Shown in pieces: positions 27,926-36,715 of a stretch of 64,000 nt of DNA; the stretch's first letter is position 1, and the number at the start of each line of letters is the position of its first letter. Both the position numbers and the translations under genes were made by a program. Under the pieces are notes generated by a model that saw only the letters and a program-made list of their open reading frames with translations, was not told where the DNA came from and did no database searches. The stretch is taken from assembly GCF_041820985.1 (NCBI RefSeq), contig NZ_JBGUAU010000002.1:62001-126000 (forward strand), in the 5' to 3' direction. Origin of the DNA: Evansella sp041820985. Its GTDB lineage: Bacteria; Bacillota; Bacilli; Bacillales; Salisediminibacteriaceae.

Positions 27926-27955
27926 TTGACACTTATTTTTCTCAAAGAGTATAAT
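27926..27955 (+). promoter_or_regulatory. fur promoter
   Basis: Perfect TTGACA (27926-27931) and TATAAT (27950-27955) separated by 18 bases, about 70 bases before the fur start. Confidence 0.85.
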
Positions 27956-28026
27956 AAGAAAAAGTAGAAGCGAAATTATAACTTCTTATTCTTATTACAA
28001 TGAACGGCTTTTTGGGGGGGAATCTG

Positions 28027-28476
28027 ATGGAGCAGAGAATTGAACGAATAAAAAAACAATTGCATTCGCAAAGCTATAAACTTACACCACAACGTGAAGC
28101 AACGGTTAGAGTCTTGCTCGAACATGAGGAAGATCATTTAAGTGCAGAGGATGTATACATGCTTGTAAAAGAAAAATCGCCTGAAATTGGCTTAGCGACT
28201 GTATATAGAACATTAGAGTTGTTAAATGAATTGAAAGTTGTTGATAAAATTAATTTTGGTGATGGTGTTTCTAGGTATGATCTCCGTCAAGAAGGAGCGG
28301 CCCATTTCCATCATCATCTTGTATGTATAGAGTGTGGTTCAGTAGATGAAATACAGGAGGATCTTTTAGAAGATGTAGAAAAAGTAGTGGAAAGAGATTG
28401 GAACTTTATCATTAAAGATCATCGGTTAACCTTCCATGGAATTTGTTATCGCTGTCGTGATCCGAAAAGCAAATAA
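28027..28476 (+). CDS. fur: Ferric uptake regulator Fur
   Basis: A 149-residue Fur protein, a repressor of iron-uptake genes using Fe(II). KLTPQREATVRVLLEHEEDHLSAEDVYMLVKEKSPEIGLATVYRTLELL is the winged helix. AHFHHHLVCIECGSVDEI holds metal-binding His and the first zinc Cys pair, and the terminal CYRC the second pair. It is near-identical to B. subtilis Fur in these segments. The ATG at 28027 follows GGGGGGGAATCTG; an in-frame ATG at 28000 would add a non-conserved leader. Confidence 0.96.
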   Translation: MEQRIERIKKQLHSQSYKLTPQREATVRVLLEHEEDHLSAEDVYMLVKEKSPEIGLATVYRTLELLNELKVVDKINFGDGVSRYDLRQEGAAHFHHHLVCIECGSVDEIQEDLLEDVEKVVERDWNFIIKDHRLTFHGICYRCRDPKSK

Positions 28477-28485
28477 GTGAGAGAG

Positions 28486-28510
28486 CCTTACTTTTGAAGT
28501 GAGGTTTTTA
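28486..28510 (+). terminator. fur terminator
   Basis: CCTTACTT / AAGTGAGG with a 3-nt loop, then TTTTT. The next 240 bases up to the MITE copy hold no convincing gene. Confidence 0.75.
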
Positions 28511-28748
28511 TTTTTGTTTCAGAAATCATAAAATGTCGAAATGTGAACAATGCATGGATTAAGATAAAGTAAATTGTGATCGGGAAGAAATCGTTAAGTT
28601 GAGGTGACGTTACTCTCGTAAATTTAAGATTAAGAGGAGATATACAAGTTGAGAGAAGTTATTGCTTGTGAACTACCGAACGCGAGGTAATCAACATGTA
28701 TTTTAGGTGTAGACATTCATGCAAGTGAAAAATTTGCACCATGGCGAA

Positions 28749-28978
28749 TGAAAATACGCTGTGAAGTAGTGGATAGTGCTATGACTTTCTATGTAATGAG
28801 CGTAAGCCAGCGAGACTCCGGTGGGAGGCAGAGCAGGGGCGAGACCCCGCAGAGCTTTAGCTCGAGGAGGCTTGCCAGCTCCCCACAGGAAAGGGAGCTG
28901 GCAGTAGCGAATGGAATACAAACCAACAAGATTGTTAAAACTACATAGTTTATGCACTCTTAATAACACGTATTTTCA
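28749..28978 (+). repeat. Dispersed MITE-like repeat, copy B (full length)
   Basis: 230 bases bounded by TGAAAATACG (28749-28758) and its inverse CGTATTTTCA (28969-28978). Internally it has ATGAGCG, GAGACCCCGCAG, CTCCCCACAGGAAAGGGAG and GCGAATGGAATACAAACCAA. It is shared with copies A, C, D and E. The short frames inside it are not conserved between copies, so it is treated as non-coding. Confidence 0.8.
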
Positions 28979-29082
28979 GGGGAGGCTTTAAGAAAAACAG
29001 CCCTTTTTTATAACAAAAGGTATAGAACTCGTCTTACCTGTCATATTCTTTACTAGGTGAAGAAAAAGAGAGGGAGATATAT

Positions 29083-29313
29083 ATGAGAAGTATTGGTGCT
29101 TTCTTAGAGGCTTTATGGATCTTTTTTATATTCATGGGGTGCACGCTTGTTTTTTATTATGGTATTCTATGGGTAAGTGCAGAATATAACGATTATCATC
29201 GTTATGAAGAACCTAAAGGGAGAGCTGTTAAGGTTGTTCAACAGCATGTAGATACACCTATGCTAGAATCTTCTTTTGAAAGACTGCGCTTTTTTCTGCG
29301 TCACGGGGAATAA
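29083..29313 (+). CDS. yqzK: YqzK-like small membrane protein (DUF4227)
   Basis: A 76-residue protein with one membrane helix (LEALWIFFIFMGCTLVFYYGILWV) followed by a charged cytoplasmic tail. It corresponds to DUF4227/YqzK, found between fur and xerD in Bacillus. Role unknown. GAGGGAGATATAT precedes the ATG, and xerD starts 38 bases downstream, so the two probably share a transcript. Confidence 0.82.
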   Translation: MRSIGAFLEALWIFFIFMGCTLVFYYGILWVSAEYNDYHRYEEPKGRAVKVVQQHVDTPMLESSFERLRFFLRHGE

Positions 29314-29350
29314 GGAATAAGTAGTACTTTCATAAAGGGTGGAGAAGCAG

Positions 29351-30232
29351 ATGGAAGATGAAGTAAAAAAGTTTATGCATTATTTAAACAGTGAAAAAGG
29401 GGTTTCGAATAATACCTTACAAGCATATAATTTAGATTTAACGACATATATGAATTTTTTAAAGACAGAAGGAAAAAAAGATTTCACAGAGGTAAGTAGA
29501 ACTTCTATTGTACAATTGTTATTTGAGTTAAAACAACAAGGAAAAGCTGCTACTACTGTTTCAAGAATGTTATCTTCTATAAAAGGATTCCACCAGTTTT
29601 TAGTGAGAGAATCTTACATGAATACAGATCCATCAATAAATGTGTCTCTACCTAAAATACATAAGAAATATCCTGAGGTATTAACTTTGGATGAAGTAGA
29701 AAGGTTATTATCTTCATCTGTAAAAAATAAAAATCTTGATTTGAGAAATAAAGCATTGTTAGAGTTACTTTATGCTACTGGAATGAAAGTGTCAGAACTA
29801 TGTGAGTTATCACTATCAGATCTTCAACTTCAGATGGACTTTATAAAATGTAATAATAAAAAGGAACGTATTATTCCCATTGGCAGAATGGCAAAAGCAT
29901 CATTAGAGAAGTATCTAAAAGATGTTAGGCCATATCTAGTAAGGCAAAATATACATTCGTTCGTTTTTGTAAATCATCATGGTAAACAATTGACACGACA
30001 AGGATTATGGAAGTTAATTAAAAATTTGGCGGTAGAAGCGGAAATTTCCAAGAGTTTAACTCCACAAACATTAAGACATTCATTTGCAACCCACTTATTG
30101 GAAAATGGTGCGGATATTCAAGCGGTTCAAGAAATGTTAGGGCATATGAATATCTCAACAACACAAATATATTCTCATGTTATTAAGACGAGAATGAGGG
30201 AGGTCTATTCACGTTACCATCCTAGGGCGTAG
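29351..30232 (+). CDS. xerD: XerD-type tyrosine recombinase with substituted catalytic residues
   Basis: A 293-residue XerD (RipX) by locus and sequence: N-terminal core-binding domain YLNSEKGVSNNTLQAYNLDLTTY, C-terminal HPRA end. XerD with CodV/XerC resolves chromosome dimers at dif. However, three of the six catalytic positions are changed. The first Arg is Lys146 (TGMKVSEL instead of TGxRVSEL). The beta-hairpin Lys of GKGNKER is replaced (CNNKKER, Asn168). The His of PHxLRH is Gln239 (TPQTLRH). Arg242, His265 and nucleophile Tyr274 remain. The frame is intact. The ATG at 29351 follows GGTGGAG by 6 bases. Confidence 0.85.
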   Translation: MEDEVKKFMHYLNSEKGVSNNTLQAYNLDLTTYMNFLKTEGKKDFTEVSRTSIVQLLFELKQQGKAATTVSRMLSSIKGFHQFLVRESYMNTDPSINVSLPKIHKKYPEVLTLDEVERLLSSSVKNKNLDLRNKALLELLYATGMKVSELCELSLSDLQLQMDFIKCNNKKERIIPIGRMAKASLEKYLKDVRPYLVRQNIHSFVFVNHHGKQLTRQGLWKLIKNLAVEAEISKSLTPQTLRHSFATHLLENGADIQAVQEMLGHMNISTTQIYSHVIKTRMREVYSRYHPRA

Positions 30233-30265
30233 GAGGGTATGAATTGATCTTTTTTTAGTCTACCC

Positions 30266-30491
30266 TGAAACTACGTAATTACAATTAGTTGTTAACTTAT
30301 CTAGTATTACTAACTTTGTTGGTTTGTATTACGTTCGCTCCAGTCCAGTCCTTTCCCGTGGGGAGTTGCCGAGCCCCCTCCACGACTACGTTGCTACGGT
30401 GTCTCGGCTCTGCTTTGCTTCCCACAGGAGTCGTGGAACTGCGCTCATTCCAGATACAGTTGTTACTAAAGCATCTAATAACGTATTTTCA
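30266..30491 (-). repeat. Dispersed MITE-like repeat, copy C (full length, inverted)
   Basis: 226 bases bounded by TGAAACTACG (30266-30275) and CGTATTTTCA (30482-30491), opposite in orientation to copy B. It contains the inverse of GCGAA.GTAATACAAACCAAC and a CCCCACGGGAAAGGACTGG block. It fills the gap between xerD and deoB together with about 235 further bases that hold only the deoB leader. Confidence 0.8.
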
Positions 30492-30726
30492 TCCTCCGCG
30501 GTGTAAAATGCACTTCCTTGGAAGTATAGCGTGAAAGTACGTTACTTGAATAAAAGAGTAGCGACCATGTTTTTGTCTATTTTGTGTACATAAGACATTC
30601 TGGGATGTGAATTTCGCATCATTAGCAAGATAACATGATTAAAAAATCGTTGCTGGAGTTTTATATTTGATCGTACCATATTTGGGTATGTTATAACTAT
30701 GAGATAGTTAGAATTAGGAGGTATAA

Positions 30727-31908
30727 ATGATGAGTAAACAGTTTGAGAGAGTTTTTCTCGTTGTAATGGATTCAGTTGGAATTGGTGAAGCACCTGATGC
30801 AAAGGAATTTAATGATGAAGGTGCAGATACGTTAGGACACATTGCAGAAAAAATGAACGGACTAAACTTACCTAACTTAGATAAACTTGGTCTTTCTACA
30901 GTAAAAGATTATAAAGGTGGTTTAAAGGGAGAAAAACCTCTCGCTCACTATGGGAAGATGGAAGAAGCTTCAGTTGGGAAAGATACGATGACAGGGCATT
31001 GGGAGATCATGGGTCTAAACATCGACCAGCCTTTTCGAACATTCCCAGAAGGTTTTCCAGCTGTATTAATAAATGAACTTGAGGAAAAAACAGGGAGAAA
31101 GGTAATAGGTAATAAACCTGCCTCTGGAACGGAGATATTAGATGAATTAGGGGAAACTCATATGAAAACAGGAGACCTTATTGTCTATACATCTGCAGAC
31201 TCTGTTTTACAAATAGCTGCGCATGAAGAAATAGTTCCAATTGAAGAACTATATAACATATGTAAACTTGCGAGAGAACTAACTCTTGATGAAAAATATA
31301 TGGTTGGTAGAGTGATTGCAAGACCATTTATAGGTGTTCCTGGAAATTGGGAGCGTACGCCTAACCGTCATGATTATGCTTTAAAGCCATTCGAAAGGAC
31401 GGTAATGAATGAATTACAAGACAACGGTTTGGATTCTATAGCTGTAGGTAAAATTTCTGATATATTTGATGGGGAAGGTATAACGAAGTCCCTTCGTACT
31501 GTCTCTAATATGGATGGAATGGATAGGTTACATGAAACAATTAACATGGATTTTAAAGGTTTGAGTTTCTTAAACCTAGTAGACTTTGATGCGAAGTTTG
31601 GACATCGGAGGGATCCGATTGGCTATGGCAAAGCGTTAGAAGAGTTTGATGATCGACTTGCAGAGGTTGTAGAGAAGTTAGGAGAGAAAGATTTGTTAAT
31701 TATTACTGCAGATCACGGAAACGATCCTATTCACCACGGAACAGATCACACGAGAGAATATGTTCCACTTTTGGTTTATAACAAAAATATCGACGTTGGA
31801 AAATCATTAGGGGTTCGAAAGACGTTTGCGGATATTGGGGCTACCATTGCTGATAATTTTCAAGTAACGATGCCTAAGTTTGGAACAAGCTTTTTACAAG
31901 AAATATAG
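30727..31908 (+). CDS. deoB: Phosphopentomutase
   Basis: A 393-residue alkaline-phosphatase-superfamily mutase that interconverts (deoxy)ribose-1-phosphate and -5-phosphate. The metal site is FLVVMDSVGIGEAPDA at the front and ITADHGNDPIHHGTDHTRE near the end. The phosphorylated Thr is in VGKDTMTGHWEIMG. It heads a nucleoside-salvage operon with two purine nucleoside phosphorylases and Pdp. TTAGGAGGTATAA precedes two adjacent ATGs; the second, at 30730, is also possible. Confidence 0.95.
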   Translation: MMSKQFERVFLVVMDSVGIGEAPDAKEFNDEGADTLGHIAEKMNGLNLPNLDKLGLSTVKDYKGGLKGEKPLAHYGKMEEASVGKDTMTGHWEIMGLNIDQPFRTFPEGFPAVLINELEEKTGRKVIGNKPASGTEILDELGETHMKTGDLIVYTSADSVLQIAAHEEIVPIEELYNICKLARELTLDEKYMVGRVIARPFIGVPGNWERTPNRHDYALKPFERTVMNELQDNGLDSIAVGKISDIFDGEGITKSLRTVSNMDGMDRLHETINMDFKGLSFLNLVDFDAKFGHRRDPIGYGKALEEFDDRLAEVVEKLGEKDLLIITADHGNDPIHHGTDHTREYVPLLVYNKNIDVGKSLGVRKTFADIGATIADNFQVTMPKFGTSFLQEI

Positions 31909-31924
31909 ATAGGAGAGATTTAAT

Positions 31925-32758
31925 ATGAGTACTGTTGAAAAAATAAAAGCCGCAGAGGAATTGATTAGCAATAAGATTCAGAAAAAGCCATCAATCGGAT
32001 TAATTTTAGGGTCAGGCTTAGGTGTGCTAGCAGACGAGATACAAAATGCTGTTCGTATTCCCTACAGTGACATTCCTGGTTTCCCAACATCTACAGTAGC
32101 AGGTCATAAAGGACAGCTTGTAATAGGTGAACTTGAAGGGAAACAAGTTGTAGCAATGCAAGGGCGGTTTCATTTTTATGAAGGATACCCAATGGATCTT
32201 GTGACACTTCCAGTCAGAGTAATGAAGGCAATTGGTGTTTCTTCCATTATTGTAACAAATGCTGCAGGAGGGATTAATGAAAACTATAAGCCTGGGGATT
32301 TGATGCTTATTCGTGATCATATTAACTTAACAGGTGCTAACCCTCTTATAGGTCCTAATGATGATGCCGTGGGTGTTCGTTTTCCAGATATGTCACAAGC
32401 ATATTCTCCAAAATTATTGGATTTAGGTAAGCAAGCTGCAAAAAACATAGGACTAACAGTTCAAGAAGGAGTTTATGTTGGTAACCCTGGTCCTTCCTAT
32501 GAAACGCCAGCTGAAATAAGAATGCTTCGGACTTTAGGGGGAGATGCTGTAGGGATGTCCACTGTTCCTGAGGTGATTGTAGCAAGACACAGTGAACTTC
32601 AAGTACTCGGAATATCTTGTATTTCTAATATGGCTGCTGGTATTTTAGATCAGCCTCTCACTCATGAAGAAGTAATGGAAACTACGGAGATGGTAAAAAC
32701 GCAATTTTTAGCCTTTGTGAAAGAAATCGTTAAAAGAATGGATGGGGAGAAAAAATGA
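31925..32758 (+). CDS. pupG: Purine-nucleoside phosphorylase, copy 1
   Basis: A 277-residue trimeric-type PNP that splits guanosine and inosine to base and ribose-1-phosphate. Seen are LGSGLG phosphate loop, GRFHFYEGY, VTNAAGGIN, and the base site GPSYETPAE with Glu193 plus CISNMAAG with Asn235. These are the counterparts of human Glu201 and Asn243 that bind 6-oxopurines, so this copy looks like a normal guanosine/inosine enzyme. It starts 16 bases after deoB and overlaps copy 2 by 4 bases. Confidence 0.94.
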   Translation: MSTVEKIKAAEELISNKIQKKPSIGLILGSGLGVLADEIQNAVRIPYSDIPGFPTSTVAGHKGQLVIGELEGKQVVAMQGRFHFYEGYPMDLVTLPVRVMKAIGVSSIIVTNAAGGINENYKPGDLMLIRDHINLTGANPLIGPNDDAVGVRFPDMSQAYSPKLLDLGKQAAKNIGLTVQEGVYVGNPGPSYETPAEIRMLRTLGGDAVGMSTVPEVIVARHSELQVLGISCISNMAAGILDQPLTHEEVMETTEMVKTQFLAFVKEIVKRMDGEKK

Positions 32759-33588
32759 TCGAAAAAATAAAACAATCTGTTCAATTTATTCAAGGAAAGA
32801 TAAATGTAAAGCCTGAAATAGGCCTCATTTTAGGTTCTGGATTAGGTGACTTAGCGGATGATGTAACGAACGCAGTGAAAATTGATTATCGTGACATTCC
32901 TCATTTTCCATCTTCTACGGTGGAAGGGCATAAAGGGCAACTTGTTATCGGAGAATTAGAGGGAAAAATTGTTTGTGCTATGCAAGGTAGGTTTCATTTT
33001 TATGAAGGTTATTCCATGCAAGAAGTTACTCTCCCTGTAAGAGTCATGAACCTATTAGGTTGCGAGAGCTTAATTGTGACGAACGCATGTGGAGGAATGA
33101 ATGAACAATTTCAACCCGGTGATTTAATGATCATCACAGACCATATTAACTTTACAGGGGCTAATCCACTAATAGGAGCAAACTATGATGAGTTAGGACC
33201 AAGGTTTCCAGATATGAGTCATGCATATACACCTAAGCTACGTGAGCACGCATGTAAGGTAGCTGAAACATTACATATCAATGTACAACAAGGAGTCTAT
33301 GCAGCTGTTAGTGGTCCTACGTATATGTCAGCTGCAGAACTTATAATGTTACGAAAACTTGGGGGAGATGTTGTTGGCATGTCCACGGTTCCTGAAGTAA
33401 TTGTAGCTCGACATATGAATATGAATGTACTAGGAATTTCGTGTATTACTGATATGGCAATAGGGGAGACAATTGAAGGAATAACACATGAAGAGGTAAT
33501 GGAAGTTGCTTCTAAAGCAAAACCGCGCTTTATCAAGTTAGTTCGTTCCCTGTTACAGGAAGGCGACAATCAATTGTGGTCTATTTGA
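32755..33588 (+). CDS. Purine-nucleoside phosphorylase paralog, copy 2, altered base-binding residues
   Basis: Same length (277) and clearly a tandem duplicate of the gene before it, sharing LGSGLG, GHKGQLVIGELEGK, MQGRFHFYEGY and GMSTVPEVIVARH. The two purine-contacting residues differ: Met191 in GPTYMSAAE replaces the Glu, and Asp233 in CITDMAIG replaces the Asn. The Asn-to-Asp change is known in human PNP to favour 6-aminopurines, and the Thr-Asp pair recalls MTA phosphorylases. Specificity may therefore be shifted to adenosine-type nucleosides. ATGA overlap with the previous gene indicates translational coupling. Confidence 0.85.
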   Translation: MIEKIKQSVQFIQGKINVKPEIGLILGSGLGDLADDVTNAVKIDYRDIPHFPSSTVEGHKGQLVIGELEGKIVCAMQGRFHFYEGYSMQEVTLPVRVMNLLGCESLIVTNACGGMNEQFQPGDLMIITDHINFTGANPLIGANYDELGPRFPDMSHAYTPKLREHACKVAETLHINVQQGVYAAVSGPTYMSAAELIMLRKLGGDVVGMSTVPEVIVARHMNMNVLGISCITDMAIGETIEGITHEEVMEVASKAKPRFIKLVRSLLQEGDNQLWSI

Positions 33589-33604
33589 GAGAGGGTGTCA
33601 TGCA

Positions 33605-34909
33605 ATGAGAATGGTCGATTTGATTGAAAAAAAAAGAAATGGGCACGAACACACGAAAGAAGAAATTGATTTTATTATAAATGGCTATACGGAGGATTCC
33701 ATTCCAGAATATCAAATTAGCGCTTGGGCTATGTCGATATATTTCCAAGGGATGACTGAAGGAGAAACAGCTCATCTTACAAATGCCATCGTACACTCTG
33801 GTGAAACGATCGACCTTTCCGAAATTAATGGAATTAAGGTAGATAAACACAGTACTGGTGGTGTTGGAGATACAACAACACTTGTGTTAGCCCCTTTAGT
33901 TGCAAGTGTAGGCGTACCAGTGGCAAAAATGAGTGGTAGAGGACTTGGTCATACAGGTGGAACGATTGATAAATTAGAAGCAATCAGCGGATTTAATGTA
34001 GAAATTACAAATGAAGAATTTATTAAACTTGTAAATAAAAATCAAGTAGCTGTGATAGGTCAAACAGATAACTTAACTCCAGCCGATAAAAAACTATATG
34101 GATTAAGAGATGTTACAGCGACTGTAAATTCCATACCTCTAATTGCAAGCTCCATTATGAGTAAAAAATTAGCTTCTGGAGCGAATGCAATTGTTTTAGA
34201 TGTTAAAACAGGTGCTGGTGCATTTATGAAAGACCTTACGGAAACAAAGAAACTTGCGCAATCGATGGTTAGGATTGGAAACAATCTTGGGAGAAAGACA
34301 GCTGCAATCATTTCGGATATGAGCCAACCTCTTGGGTTTGCAGTAGGGAATGCATTAGAGGTAAGAGAAGCGATAGACACGCTTCAGGGAAAAGGGCCGA
34401 ATGATTTAACGGAACTATGCTTAACGTTAGGGAGTCACATGGTACTCTTAGCGGAAAAAGCACCAACACTTGAGGAAGCGAGAACTCTATTACAAGATGC
34501 CATTTCTTCTGGTAAGGCATTACAACACTTTAAAACGTTTATTGAAGCTCAAAGTGGAGATCCATCCTATGTAGATAACCCAGAAAAATTACCGACAGCA
34601 TCTTTTAAAATAGATGTGAAGGCAATCAAAAGTGGCTATGTTGCTGCAATTGAAGCCGATAAAATTGGTACAGCTGCAATGCTGTTGGGTGCGGGGCGTG
34701 CAACGAAAACCTCTATGATAGACTTAGCGGTGGGGATTGAATTACGGAAGAAAACTGGTGATAAGGTATCTAAAGATGATTCACTAGCTACAATCCACGC
34801 GAATAAAGAGAATGTTCAAGAAATAATAGAAATGATACGAGCTTCTTATACACTTGCTGAACAATCGGTTTCACTAGCACCACTGATATATGATGTAATA
34901 ACAGAATAA
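33605..34909 (+). CDS. pdp: Pyrimidine-nucleoside phosphorylase
   Basis: A 434-residue thymidine/uridine phosphorylase. DKHSTGGVGDTTTLVLAPLVASVGVPVAKMSGRGLGHTGGTIDKLE is the family signature (lysine, serine and the phosphate-binding KHSTGG). DVKTGAGAFMKD and ATVNSIPLIASSIMSKK follow. It feeds pyrimidine deoxyribose-1-phosphate to DeoB. Last gene of the deoB-pupG-PNP2-pdp operon, 16 bases after PNP2, with a terminator behind it. Confidence 0.95.
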   Translation: MRMVDLIEKKRNGHEHTKEEIDFIINGYTEDSIPEYQISAWAMSIYFQGMTEGETAHLTNAIVHSGETIDLSEINGIKVDKHSTGGVGDTTTLVLAPLVASVGVPVAKMSGRGLGHTGGTIDKLEAISGFNVEITNEEFIKLVNKNQVAVIGQTDNLTPADKKLYGLRDVTATVNSIPLIASSIMSKKLASGANAIVLDVKTGAGAFMKDLTETKKLAQSMVRIGNNLGRKTAAIISDMSQPLGFAVGNALEVREAIDTLQGKGPNDLTELCLTLGSHMVLLAEKAPTLEEARTLLQDAISSGKALQHFKTFIEAQSGDPSYVDNPEKLPTASFKIDVKAIKSGYVAAIEADKIGTAAMLLGAGRATKTSMIDLAVGIELRKKTGDKVSKDDSLATIHANKENVQEIIEMIRASYTLAEQSVSLAPLIYDVITE

Positions 34910-34927
34910 GAGTTAGAATCTAAACAT

Positions 34928-34966
34928 GTGCTGTTTCGTTTACCTAATAACGAATCAGCACTTTTT
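34928..34966 (+). terminator. Nucleoside operon terminator
   Basis: GTGCTGTTTCGTT paired with AACGAATCAGCAC and a T5 run. Confidence 0.88.
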
Positions 34967-34990
34967 CACTATTTTCTTAGTTCTAGCTTT

Positions 34991-35020
34991 GTATAATCCC
35001 TTCCGTTTGGGGCAGAATGG
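34991..35020 (+). promoter_or_regulatory. Candidate sigma-F/sigma-G promoter of dacF
   Basis: GTATA (34991-34995), a 15-base spacer and GGCAGAATGG (35011-35020) approach the forespore consensus GYATA-N15-GGnrAnAnTW. In B. subtilis dacF is read from a forespore promoter. The -10 match is incomplete. Confidence 0.4.
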
Positions 35021-35046
35021 TAAAGAAAAAGAATGGAGGGATACAT

Positions 35047-36210
35047 TTGAAAAAATCATTCATTATTTTTTTACTAGGTATATACATTCTGGGGGGGACT
35101 ACAGCGTACGCAGAGGAAGCAGGTGTTGATTTAGCAGATCAAGCTACTTCAGCTATTCTAATTGAAAGAGATACTGGTGAGGTTTTATATGAAAAAAACA
35201 GTAAAGAGAAACTCCCACCAGCAAGTATGACCAAAGTAATGACAATGTTATTAATTATGGAAGCGATTGATTCTGGAAAAATTAAGTGGGATGATAAAGT
35301 CAGAACGAGTGAAAGAGCGGCTTCCATGGGGGGGTCACAGATATTTCTAGAGCCTGGAGAAGAAATGACTGTGGAAGAGATGATGAAAGGAATCGCTATA
35401 GCTTCAGGTAATGATGCTTCCGTTGCGATGGCAGAGCATTTAGCTGGTTCAGAAGAGCAGTTTGTGAACATGATGAACGAGAAAGGAAAAGAGTTGGGGT
35501 TATCAAGCACACATTTCGTCAATTCAAATGGTCTTCCTGCTGAGAATCATTATTCATCTGCAAACGATTTAGCGATTATGGCTCAAGCTCTTTTAAAATA
35601 CGAAGAAATCACAAAATTTACAAGTCTTTATGAGGACTATCTTCGTGAAGATACAGAAGATAAATTTTGGCTAGTAAACACGAATAAATTGGTCAAATTT
35701 TACCCAGGAGTAGATGGTCTAAAGACTGGTTTTACAAGAGAAGCAAAATATTGTCTTACAGCAACTGCAAATAAAAATGGGATGAGAATCATTGCAGTGG
35801 TAATGGGAGCACCTACTCCAAAGGATAGAAATCGACAAGTAACAGAAATGCTTGATTATGCTTATAGTCAATATGAGTTACAAAAACGCTATGAACGTGG
35901 CGCTCTATTAGGGGAAGCGAAAGTTAGCAAAGGGTCGACGGTTACGGTTCCAATTCTTGCGGACGAAAATGTTTCTTTATTAATGAAAAAAGGTGAATCC
36001 ATTGAAGGGATTACAGAGCGATTAGAGTTGGAACAACCAGTTCCTGCCCCCGTAAAAAAAGGAGATCCAATCGGAACTCTTTATATTGAGAAAGATGGAA
36101 AAATCCTATCAGAAGCCACTGTCGTTGCGGAAGAAGACATTGCGGAAGCAAGTTTATGGACATTATTCAAACGTACAACATCGGTCCTCGTTGGAAATCG
36201 TAGTTTCTAA
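35047..36210 (+). CDS. dacF: D-alanyl-D-alanine carboxypeptidase DacF
   Basis: A 387-residue low-molecular-weight penicillin-binding protein that trims the terminal D-Ala of the stem peptide, helping set cortex cross-linking in the forespore. After a signal peptide (SFIIFLLGIYILGGTTAYA) come the SxxK motif ASMTKVM, SxN in IASGNDAS and KTG in DGLKTGFT; a C-terminal domain and amphipathic tail follow. The TTG at 35047 is chosen because GGAGGG lies 6 bases before it and the signal peptide starts there. It is followed by spoIIAA, as in B. subtilis. Confidence 0.93.
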   Translation: MKKSFIIFLLGIYILGGTTAYAEEAGVDLADQATSAILIERDTGEVLYEKNSKEKLPPASMTKVMTMLLIMEAIDSGKIKWDDKVRTSERAASMGGSQIFLEPGEEMTVEEMMKGIAIASGNDASVAMAEHLAGSEEQFVNMMNEKGKELGLSSTHFVNSNGLPAENHYSSANDLAIMAQALLKYEEITKFTSLYEDYLREDTEDKFWLVNTNKLVKFYPGVDGLKTGFTREAKYCLTATANKNGMRIIAVVMGAPTPKDRNRQVTEMLDYAYSQYELQKRYERGALLGEAKVSKGSTVTVPILADENVSLLMKKGESIEGITERLELEQPVPAPVKKGDPIGTLYIEKDGKILSEATVVAEEDIAEASLWTLFKRTTSVLVGNRSF

Positions 36211-36361
36211 TCGGATTATTTCTAGTTTTGACGAATGAACACTAGTTTTGTTTCTGAGAAGGAAACGTACAGTATCATCAAGAAATTGTAGGACGTAGAG
36301 CCATTTTTCCTCAGGGAGAGGGGAACTGGTGTGCAAAAGAACATGATGAGGGGTGAATGTA

Positions 36362-36715
36362 ATGAGTTTACTCATTGATTTGGAAAAAAGAGACAACGTT
36401 CTCTGCGTAAGGCTTGAAGGAGAATTAGATCATCACACTGCAATGGAGTTACGTGAACGTGTTGATTCTGCATTGAAGGAAAATAACCTTACACATATTT
36501 TATTGAATTTAGAACAATTATCTTTTATGGATAGTTCGGGTTTAGGCGTTATCTTAGGGCGGTATAAATATGTTCAGACTCTAGGAGGGGAAATGGTCGT
36601 CTGTTCCATATCTCCTCAAATAAAGCGATTGTTCGAGATGTCAGGTTTATTTAAAATAATTCGTCTAGCATCAAATGAAACAGACGCTTTATTAGAGTTG
36701 GGGGTGGCATCATGA
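36362..36715 (+). CDS. spoIIAA: Anti-anti-sigma factor SpoIIAA
   Basis: A 117-residue STAS protein. GELDHHTA and LSFMDSSGLGVILGRYK carry the phosphorylated Ser (first Ser of SSG). Unphosphorylated SpoIIAA releases sigma-F from SpoIIAB in the forespore. The ATG at 36362, giving MSLLIDLEKR, matches the B. subtilis start; an upstream GTG in frame overlaps the GAGGGGTG ribosome site. Confidence 0.96.
   Translation: MSLLIDLEKRDNVLCVRLEGELDHHTAMELRERVDSALKENNLTHILLNLEQLSFMDSSGLGVILGRYKYVQTLGGEMVVCSISPQIKRLFEMSGLFKIIRLASNETDALLELGVAS

Noticed and set aside
28748..28948. 66-codon + strand frame in repeat copy B
   Set aside because: It lies wholly inside a non-coding dispersed repeat and is not conserved in the other copies.
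29351..30232. Sequencing error as the cause of the XerD changes
   Set aside because: Three separate codon changes with an unbroken frame and good similarity elsewhere are unlikely to be errors.
30289..30534. Frames of 60-81 codons between xerD and deoB
   Set aside because: They cover repeat copy C, lack ribosome sites and have no recognisable product.
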